Below, in pieces: positions 31,517-37,106 of a stretch of 37,106 nucleotides of DNA. Location of the stretch: the NCBI GenBank assembly GCA_022706865.1, contig JAKJBT010000007.1, forward strand, positions 1 to 37,106, written 5' to 3'. Below the pieces are notes generated by a model. It made no database searches and was not told the origin of the DNA. It saw nothing but the letters and a program-made list of their open reading frames with translations. The DNA is from Bacillota bacterium. Its GTDB lineage: Bacteria; Bacillota_A; Clostridia; Lutisporales; Lutisporaceae. Within the stretch, counting starts at the first letter, position 1, and every line of letters starts with the position of its first letter. Both the position numbers and the translations under genes were made by a program.

Positions 31517-33232
31517 CTATATATCAATGAAACTGAAGCTTTCCACATCAAAGAGGCCTCTGTCGGTTACCCTTAACTCGGGTATAACCGGCAGTGCAAG
31601 AAATGACAGTGTTACGAAGGGATCAATTCCGTCAGGTACTTTAAGGCTTTTTGCTGACTCTATCATGCCCGCCAGCTTGTTTTCCACAAAAAATGCATCT
31701 CTGTCACTCATTAGGCCGGCAATGGGCAGCGGCAGCGTACCTTTTACCTCTCCGCCGCTCACAACGGTATAACCTCCGTTAGCTTCCTTCAGTACTTTCG
31801 CAGCCAGAAGCATATCAGCGTCGTTATCACCTATTATTATAAGATTATGGGAATCGTGGGCGACGGTGGATGCTATGGCACCATTCCTGATACCAAAGCC
31901 TTTTACAATTCCAAGCCCGATGTTTCCGGTAGCTTTGTGCCGCTCTACAACGGCGATTTTTGCAAACACTTCATCGGGTATGAAGTTGTTTTCGTTGTCC
32001 TTGGGTACTGCAAGCCTTTCTTTTTTTGTAATCAGCTGATTAGGAATGATGGTTATAACATTTGCCGTATCATCTTTAATTCTTATTTTCAGGTGCTCAG
32101 GGGATAAGTTGGGGATTCTTACTGTGTTTAACACATTTGGGTCATCTATGATTCTGCTGATATTAGGCTTTTTGCCCTTTTCACAAACAACCGACCCACG
32201 GAAAAGCACCTTATCAATATCAAAGTTGTTTAAATCGGAAAGTATAAGCAAATCAGCCGAATATCCGGGGGCTACAGCTCCTAAACGCTTTAAATGGTAG
32301 CACTTTGCCGGATTTATTGTTGCCATTTTTATTGCTTCAATAGGGTCTACACCAAGGCTTATTGCCTTTTTTACATTGAAGCTTATATGTCCTTCCCTGG
32401 AAATATCCTGCAGGTGCTTGTCGTCAGTGCAAAAGAGACAGTGGTTCAGCGGAACGCCCCGTTCAATAAGCCCTGATATTATGTCATCAAGGTTTCTGGC
32501 GGCAGAGCCTTCTCTTATCTGCACATACATGCCAAGCCTCATATGTGCGATAACCTCATCAATATTTGTGCATTCATGGTTGGTCAGTACACCGACAGCC
32601 TTGTACGCACAAAGCTCATGCTCCGATAATCCCGAGGAATGCCCGTCTACAACCGCATTATCATAAAGCTCGATTTTGTTCAGAATTTCCTTATCCCCGG
32701 CCAGCACTCCAGGGTAATTCATAACCTCTCCGAGCCCAAGTATATGGGAGCTGCCCGCAAGAGGCTCCATTACCCTTGCCGTAAGAGCCGCTCCGTTGTT
32801 TTCAAAAGGAGTTGCAGGTACACAGGAAGGCATCATGCAGAATATATTCATAGGTAAGCTCCGGGCTTCGTTCAGCATGAAATGTATGCCTTCAATACCA
32901 CATACATTGGCAATTTCATGAGGATCTGCGATAACTGTAGTCGTTCCATGCTGTAAAACAACTCTTGCAAATTCAGCCGGAGTTATCATGCTGGATTCAA
33001 TATGAACATGGCAGTCGATAAGCCCCGGGCAAACATACTTGCCGGCGGCATCAATCTCTTCCTTGCCTGAATAGTCTCCGACACCTACTATAAGACTGTC
33101 ATGGACTGCAATATCGCCTGATATTATTTCATTTGTAAACACATTCACAATACCTGCATTCTTGATGACCAGGTCTGCTTTTTCCCTGCCTAACGCAATC
33201 TCTATTCTTTTTTGTTTCTGTTCAACACTCAT
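31517..33232 (-). CDS. ade: Adenine deaminase
   Basis: 571-aa bacterial Ade-type amidohydrolase converting adenine to hypoxanthine and ammonia, cytoplasmic. The length is typical. Metal-site motifs CPGLIDCHVHIESSM, VIADPHEIANVCG, GEVMNYPGV, VDGHSSGLSEHE and FCTDDKH are present, and the C-terminal domain has VAHDSHNLIIIGDND. The start overlaps the previous stop by 4 nt (ATGA), with GAGGG about 7 nt upstream. Hypoxanthine made here feeds the xanthine dehydrogenases encoded on the next unit. Confidence 0.95.
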   Translation of the reverse strand: MSVEQKQKRIEIALGREKADLVIKNAGIVNVFTNEIISGDIAVHDSLIVGVGDYSGKEEIDAAGKYVCPGLIDCHVHIESSMITPAEFARVVLQHGTTTVIADPHEIANVCGIEGIHFMLNEARSLPMNIFCMMPSCVPATPFENNGAALTARVMEPLAGSSHILGLGEVMNYPGVLAGDKEILNKIELYDNAVVDGHSSGLSEHELCAYKAVGVLTNHECTNIDEVIAHMRLGMYVQIREGSAARNLDDIISGLIERGVPLNHCLFCTDDKHLQDISREGHISFNVKKAISLGVDPIEAIKMATINPAKCYHLKRLGAVAPGYSADLLILSDLNNFDIDKVLFRGSVVCEKGKKPNISRIIDDPNVLNTVRIPNLSPEHLKIRIKDDTANVITIIPNQLITKKERLAVPKDNENNFIPDEVFAKIAVVERHKATGNIGLGIVKGFGIRNGAIASTVAHDSHNLIIIGDNDADMLLAAKVLKEANGGYTVVSGGEVKGTLPLPIAGLMSDRDAFFVENKLAGMIESAKSLKVPDGIDPFVTLSFLALPVIPELRVTDRGLFDVESFSFIDI

Positions 33233-34023
33233 TTCAAATCCCTCATATGCTTAAGGCAGCCGCCGTTTTTTACAAGCATTATTTCAGCGATGATACTCAA
33301 AGCTATCTCCTGATGGGAGTCCCCTCCAAGGCCCAAACCTATTGGTGCATACACGGCTTCAAGGTCCTCCTGCTTACAGCCCTCACTAAGAAGCCGGTTA
33401 AAGACATATTTTGTCTTCTGCCTGCTGCCTATCATGCCTATATAACCTGCGCCTCTTCCTATTGCTGCTTTAAGCGCATCCCCATCGCTTCCATGCCCTC
33501 TCGTCACTATAACTACATAGCAGTCTTTATCCAGGGGATATTTTCTCATGCACTCTCCAATATCTCCCACATGAATATCACAGTTGGGAAACCGTTCAGT
33601 ATTACCATATTCGTCTCGGTCCTCCATTATGACTATATGAAAGCCCATCAGCCTTCCAAGCTTATGCAGTTCAAGGGCTATATGCCCTCCTCCCGCTATA
33701 ACAAGCCTGTCTTTTGCTTTGAACACTTTTATAAAGATACTGGCCCTGCCTCCGCACTGCATATGGAGTTCCCCGGTATCATCAAGCTCCATCTCCAGAT
33801 ACTTGTTCGTTCCTTCACTCATACAGAGAAGAGCATATTCCTTTGCTTTTTTTTCAAGACTGCCTCCCCCTATAGTACCAAGAGTGCTTCCATCCTCAAA
33901 GACAGCCATCATAAAGCCCTTTTTACCCGGTGATGAGCCCTGCTCATCAACCAGGGTCACAAGTGCAGCCTTTCTGTTTGCTTTTACTTCTTCGGCAAGT
34001 CTCTCTAAAATCGCATATTCCAC
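33229..34023 (-). CDS. XdhC/CoxI family molybdenum cofactor maturation factor
   Basis: 264 aa. The N-terminal XdhC/CoxI domain has ALVTLVDEQGSSPGKKG and GTIGGGSLE; the C-terminal Rossmann domain has LVIAGGGHIALELHKLG, VIVTRGHGSDGDAL, GYIGMIGSRQKT and APIGLGLGGDSHQEIALSIIAE. Such proteins bind molybdopterin and insert the sulfurated (here possibly selenated) cofactor into xanthine dehydrogenases; not to be confused with the E. coli XdhC Fe-S subunit. I favour the GTG at 34023, which has GGAGG 8 nt upstream within the yqeB stop; an ATG at 34038 has only a weak site. Overlaps on both sides indicate coupling with yqeB and ade. Confidence 0.9.
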   Translation of the reverse strand: MEYAILERLAEEVKANRKAALVTLVDEQGSSPGKKGFMMAVFEDGSTLGTIGGGSLEKKAKEYALLCMSEGTNKYLEMELDDTGELHMQCGGRASIFIKVFKAKDRLVIAGGGHIALELHKLGRLMGFHIVIMEDRDEYGNTERFPNCDIHVGDIGECMRKYPLDKDCYVVIVTRGHGSDGDALKAAIGRGAGYIGMIGSRQKTKYVFNRLLSEGCKQEDLEAVYAPIGLGLGGDSHQEIALSIIAEIMLVKNGGCLKHMRDLK

Positions 34024-34027
34024 AATC

Positions 34028-34831
34028 TCACCCTCCATACTTTTCTTTTCTGAGTGTTAATATTGCTTCCAGCACTCCCCCTGCTACTGACCTTGATTTG
34101 TCCGATATTGTAAAGCAATATTCCCTTATGCCCCTGGGGTCTATATCTCCAATCTTCAAGCCCCTCTGTACATAAGTGTTATCTGCAATAAGCCCCCTTA
34201 TTACTCCGTCTATATTGGATTTTACCGGCTCATCAGCCACAAATGCAACCACTTCTCCCTGCTTCACAGCATCTCCTATCTCACGAATATTCCTTGTTAT
34301 ACCCTCTATCGGTGCACGAAGCAGCCGTTCTTGTGAATAACCCATAACACTTCCAGGAATTCCTGTATCAGTGCAAGCTGTGCCCTTGTATATGACCTTT
34401 CCTAAATCATGCCCTCTCTTAGTTTCAACTACGGCATCAACATCCACTCCCGCCTCGAATCCCGGGCCGGCACCAATTGTGACTTGAGCCATCCCTTTAT
34501 GTATTCCGGTGTTTCTTTTTGCCAGAACAGCATCAACAATCGCCAATGGTTTTATATGTTCAAGTATCTTCAATTCGCTGTCACACAGTACCGGAATATG
34601 GCCATTATTCCATATTTCATATATGTCTTCGATACATTCCGCTTTTACCGCACGGACACCCTCCACTTCCGCTTCGCCTTTCAGAACAGCATTTGCAAAG
34701 GAGGCAAAACGCCTTACAACCGTTGGTTTCTCAATTTCGGTGAGAAGCAGCCTGAAGCCGCATCTATGAAGCCTGTGTGCTATTCCGGTTGCGATGTCTC
34801 CCGCACCTTTTACAATAATAATATCATCCAT
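34028..34831 (-). CDS. yqeB: YqeB/EF2563-type selenium-dependent molybdenum hydroxylase maturation protein
   Basis: 267 aa. The N-terminal dinucleotide-binding motif IIVKGAGDIATGIAHRLHRCGF is the family signature; the central GAGPGFEAGVDVDAVVETKRGHDLG and the region GAPIEGITRNIREIGD-like (RAPIEGITRNI) are also as in YqeB. The family occurs with selenium-dependent molybdenum hydroxylases and is thought to help make the selenium-containing cofactor; the reaction is unproven to my knowledge. It overlaps mocA by 8 nt; GGAGGG lies inside the end of mocA. Confidence 0.92.
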   Translation of the reverse strand: MDDIIIVKGAGDIATGIAHRLHRCGFRLLLTEIEKPTVVRRFASFANAVLKGEAEVEGVRAVKAECIEDIYEIWNNGHIPVLCDSELKILEHIKPLAIVDAVLAKRNTGIHKGMAQVTIGAGPGFEAGVDVDAVVETKRGHDLGKVIYKGTACTDTGIPGSVMGYSQERLLRAPIEGITRNIREIGDAVKQGEVVAFVADEPVKSNIDGVIRGLIADNTYVQRGLKIGDIDPRGIREYCFTISDKSRSVAGGVLEAILTLRKEKYGG

Positions 34832-35414
34832 TTTCGCCCTCCAGCCTTGTTATTGCTTCAAAATCTTCCCTGGTATCAATGTCCAGGCCCAGCTTCGCAT
34901 CAGCAAAATTGACGGTAATAATGCCCTCTTCCATTTCTTCAAGCAATACACGCCCTCCCGAATCTCCCGTGAGGCCCATAAGCTTATTCCGCAGCTTCGA
35001 AGCAAATATCACGGGGTTTCCTTTTATTCCATTATATAGCGGAACTACGGCATTGCAGTGCTCCGGCGAAAACTTCCCAATCAGTATATTGATAATACTT
35101 TCATTGATAAAGGGCTGATCCCCCACAAGAAACATAAAACCATCGGCAGACCGGCAGGAATTCTTAACCCCCAAACTGACAGAATGACTTTGCCCAATTT
35201 CAGGAGCATTATTCTCCACAATTTTTGTCCGGTATTTCTTCCCTATATTGGCCACAGGATCGCTGCCGCACACCAGGATGATCTCTCCAAGCTCTGATTT
35301 TGAGGCTGCTGCTATAACTCTCTCAATTACAGGGACTCCTGCAACCGGAAGCAGCAGCTTGTCCTCACCCATTCTCCTGGATAATCCCGCTGCAAGTATT
35401 ATGCCGCTTATCAT
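34824..35414 (-). CDS. mocA: Molybdenum cofactor cytidylyltransferase
   Basis: 196-aa nucleotidyltransferase (E. coli MocA/YgfJ) that transfers CMP from CTP to molybdopterin to form the MCD cofactor of xanthine dehydrogenase-family enzymes. The NTP-binding motif GIILAAGLSRRMGEDKLLLP is at residues 4-23; MFLVGDQPFI is the metal-binding segment and GNPVIF and GDSGGR follow as expected. GAGGAT precedes the ATG, 4 bp after yqeC. This implies both Mo hydroxylases here use a cytosine dinucleotide cofactor. Confidence 0.95.
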   Translation of the reverse strand: MISGIILAAGLSRRMGEDKLLLPVAGVPVIERVIAAASKSELGEIILVCGSDPVANIGKKYRTKIVENNAPEIGQSHSVSLGVKNSCRSADGFMFLVGDQPFINESIINILIGKFSPEHCNAVVPLYNGIKGNPVIFASKLRNKLMGLTGDSGGRVLLEEMEEGIITVNFADAKLGLDIDTREDFEAITRLEGENG

Positions 35415-35418
35415 ATTT

Positions 35419-36153
35419 TCACATCCTCAATTTTGTAACTACTATCCCGTCAGGCTCATACCCCATATCTGAAAGCCTTTGAATAATTTTGCCGGCTGCA
35501 GACCATTCCTTTTCCCCATCTGCTTTATTTAACACTACATATCGTTCAGCCCGGGAAGGAACGGCTTTAAACAAACCCTCTTCATGGGCAATTAATCTGC
35601 CGATCATATCTGCATCGATAATATCTCCCTCACGGCAGCCTGTTATATTGCAGAACAGCTCGGGCCTGTGGACATTTTCCGGGCATACCTTTTTCCCGAC
35701 ACAATCAAGGCCTATTAATCCAAGCACCTTTGAAGCAAGGGATGGTATAACGGGCTCATGCTCTCCCGGCGCCTTCAGAGACCTTCCTTTTGAACCGTCT
35801 CCCTCTACAATTATATAATCAAATATGCCTTTTAAAAAAAGGGCATCCAGATATTCCGGATCAACTCCCAGCAGCTTGCCTTCTTTAGAAAGTGCCCTGC
35901 CGTAAACAGTTATACCGCTTCTTATGCTCTTAAACAGATCCGGCAGCAAAAGATCCGCGATTACTGTTTGAGCATTTTGACTCTCTGAAGGATAATAAAT
36001 AGCTGTGGTAGTTGTGACAAGAACCTTTTTTCCCTCAGTCGAAAGTTCTTTGGCCAGCCTGAACATTGCAGAGGTCTTACCCCCTGCTCCCACCAGGCAG
36101 ATCATCACTTTCTTCCATTTGTCTATATTTACTTGACTATATAAGCTTTCCAT
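35419..36153 (-). CDS. yqeC: YqeC-type selenium-dependent hydroxylase accessory protein
   Basis: 244 aa with an N-terminal P-loop-like motif ICLVGAGGKTSAMFRLAKEL (about 18-37), TTTTAIYYP, VEGDGSKGRSLKAPGEHEPVIP and VLNKADGE, all typical of the YqeC family linked to selenium-dependent molybdenum hydroxylases. Probably an NTP-dependent accessory factor in cofactor maturation; the exact reaction is unknown to me. GGAAGG precedes the ATG; the gene begins 3 bp after the MoeA-like gene. Confidence 0.92.
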   Translation of the reverse strand: MESLYSQVNIDKWKKVMICLVGAGGKTSAMFRLAKELSTEGKKVLVTTTTAIYYPSESQNAQTVIADLLLPDLFKSIRSGITVYGRALSKEGKLLGVDPEYLDALFLKGIFDYIIVEGDGSKGRSLKAPGEHEPVIPSLASKVLGLIGLDCVGKKVCPENVHRPELFCNITGCREGDIIDADMIGRLIAHEEGLFKAVPSRAERYVVLNKADGEKEWSAAGKIIQRLSDMGYEPDGIVVTKLRM

Positions 36154-36156
36154 ACT

Positions 36157-37106
36157 CTACCTTCCAAATGTACAATTAGGGTACCTGCAGCTTTCACAAT
36201 TCTGGCAGAGCCCCCCGTGTCCCAGCTTTGTAATGTCCCTTCTGGTCACCGCTTCTCCTGCAAGGAGCCTTGGGAATATAAGGTCAAATACGGTATATTT
36301 ATGATACATCCCGCAGGCAGGTATGCCAATTATAGGAATATCCTTATTGTATCCCAGCATGAACATTGCTCCGGGAAGTATCGGTGAGCCATAGGTCACT
36401 ATCCTGTCAGATACCCCGCTTATTGCCGAAGGTGTGACGTCATCCGCATCTACAGACATTCCGCCTGAGACAAGTACTATTTGCGCTCCGGCCTTTATCT
36501 GCCCTTCAATGGCTGCTTTTATCCGCTCCATGCAATCTGGTGCGTAGGTAAGCTCTGTCAGCACGCATCCATATTCCTCAACCTTTTTGGCCAGCATAGG
36601 TCCGAACTTATCCTTGATTCGTCCCTCGTACACTTCTGTGCCTGTTACAATTATGCCTACCCTATGACTGAGCAGTTCCTTTATATATACCGCATTGCCA
36701 TACTCCCTGCATATTTCTTCAACTGCCTCGATGCTTTCCTTACCTATGGAAAGGGGGATAATCCTTGTACCTGCCACAGTTTTACCTGCATTTACAACTG
36801 TATTGTTATGAAGTGTGGCCATTATCACCATATCAATATTATTAATAGCCTCAAGAGCTTCAAGGTTTATTTTCAATAATCCTTTTACCGAAGCCTTTAA
36901 GTTGATTTTCCCCTCCGAAGGCCCCTCCATGTATATTCCCTCTCCTGCAGCTGCTTCAGCTATCCTTATAGCTGCCTCATCCTCGTGAAGAGTATTATCA
37001 TCCAATTCCAATACAAATATATTATTTTTACCCATTTTCTTAAGTTCATCTATATCTTCAGCCTTTATTATGTGGCCCTTTTTAAATGCCGCCCCCTTGA
37101 ACTCTC
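36157..37106 (-). CDS. MoeA/MogA-like molybdopterin-binding protein, 5' end outside the window
   Basis: At least 315 residues are readable; the frame stays open to the right edge, beginning EFKGAAFKKGHIIKAEDID, so the ATG at 37035 is internal. The molybdopterin-binding (MoaB/MogA/MoeA domain 3) core contains VGIIVTGTEVYEGRIKDKF, VSGGMSVDADDVTPSAI and GSPILPGAMFMLGY. It lacks the full MoeA architecture, so it may be a family specific to this pathway. The last residues carry CQNCESCRYPNC, a C-x2-C-x2-C-x4-C cluster that could bind zinc or Fe-S. It leads the visible part of the cofactor operon and probably acts in metal insertion or activation of molybdopterin. Confidence 0.85.
   Translation of the reverse strand, partial: EFKGAAFKKGHIIKAEDIDELKKMGKNNIFVLELDDNTLHEDEAAIRIAEAAAGEGIYMEGPSEGKINLKASVKGLLKINLEALEAINNIDMVIMATLHNNTVVNAGKTVAGTRIIPLSIGKESIEAVEEICREYGNAVYIKELLSHRVGIIVTGTEVYEGRIKDKFGPMLAKKVEEYGCVLTELTYAPDCMERIKAAIEGQIKAGAQIVLVSGGMSVDADDVTPSAISGVSDRIVTYGSPILPGAMFMLGYNKDIPIIGIPACGMYHKYTVFDLIFPRLLAGEAVTRRDITKLGHGGLCQNCESCRYPNCTFGR

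Noticed and set aside
33247..33933. Plus-strand open frame of 228 codons inside the XdhC/CoxI gene
   Set aside because: Antisense shadow of a well-conserved gene; no start context and Cys/Tyr/His-rich composition typical of shadows.
36157..37035. Complete 292-aa MoeA-like gene starting at the ATG at 37035
   Set aside because: The reading frame continues upstream to the window edge with family-like sequence (FKKGHIIKAEDID), so this ATG is internal and the gene is 5'-partial.

Overview
The window reads as chromosome of an anaerobic, moderately low-GC Firmicute of clostridial type. The grounds are strong AGGAGG-type ribosome binding sites before nearly every gene, a Bacillus/Clostridium-style guanine riboswitch with an intrinsic terminator, a sigma-A consensus promoter, and selenium-linked molybdenum hydroxylase genes typical of purine-fermenting anaerobes. 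All 29 protein genes I can support lie on the minus strand, so the region is transcribed from high to low coordinates. I found no tRNA, rRNA, CRISPR array or transposase gene.

Layout, in order of transcription. (1) 37106-30108 is a tight operon entering from beyond the right edge: a molybdopterin-binding MoeA-like protein (5' end missing), YqeC, MocA, YqeB, an XdhC/CoxI maturation factor, adenine deaminase and a D-hydantoinase/dihydropyrimidinase (HyuA). The first five genes build or modify the molybdenum cofactor of selenium-dependent hydroxylases. (2) 30107-29720 is non-coding: a post-hyuA hairpin, a REP-like 31-bp hairpin inside an inverted-repeat-bounded block, and a perfect TTGACA-17-TATAAT promoter with two operator-like repeats. 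(3) 29719-11545 is a long co-directional purine catabolic unit: knotted carbamoyltransferase YgeW, a TetR regulator, a fused Fe-S/Mo xanthine dehydrogenase (XdhD type), two different fold-type II PLP enzymes, the YgeY hydrolase, YgfK, 8-oxoguanine deaminase, SsnA, and a three-subunit xanthine dehydrogenase (Mo, FAD, Fe-S). (4) 11361-5651 is a salvage/uptake unit: guanine riboswitch, xpt, a BMP-family lipoprotein and a NupOPQ-type ABC transporter, closed by a terminator. (5) 5529-4099 is a stand-alone PurF-like protein that has lost its glutaminase active site. (6) 4094 to the left edge is a separate unit with its own promoter: MATE exporter, FAD/NAD(P) oxidoreductase, D-2-hydroxyacid dehydrogenase and the start of UDP-galactopyranose mutase.

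How it probably works. Purines are taken up by the BMP/Nup transporter. Adenine deaminase, 8-oxoguanine deaminase and SsnA remove amino groups. Two molybdenum hydroxylases interconvert hypoxanthine, xanthine and urate. The ring would then be opened and dismantled by YgfK (organised like dihydropyrimidine dehydrogenase), HyuA, YgeY, YgeW and the PLP enzymes. The set matches the Escherichia coli yge/yqe/ygf region and the conserved anaerobic urate/purine degradation cluster of gut bacteria. The chemistry of several steps is not visible from sequence.

Most worth a second look: the degenerate PurF glutaminase, the replacement of the usual YgeX by two unrelated PLP enzymes, the absence of a carbamate kinase, the TetR/tandem-operator promoter, the riboswitch linked to an ABC importer, and the REP/MITE-like block.
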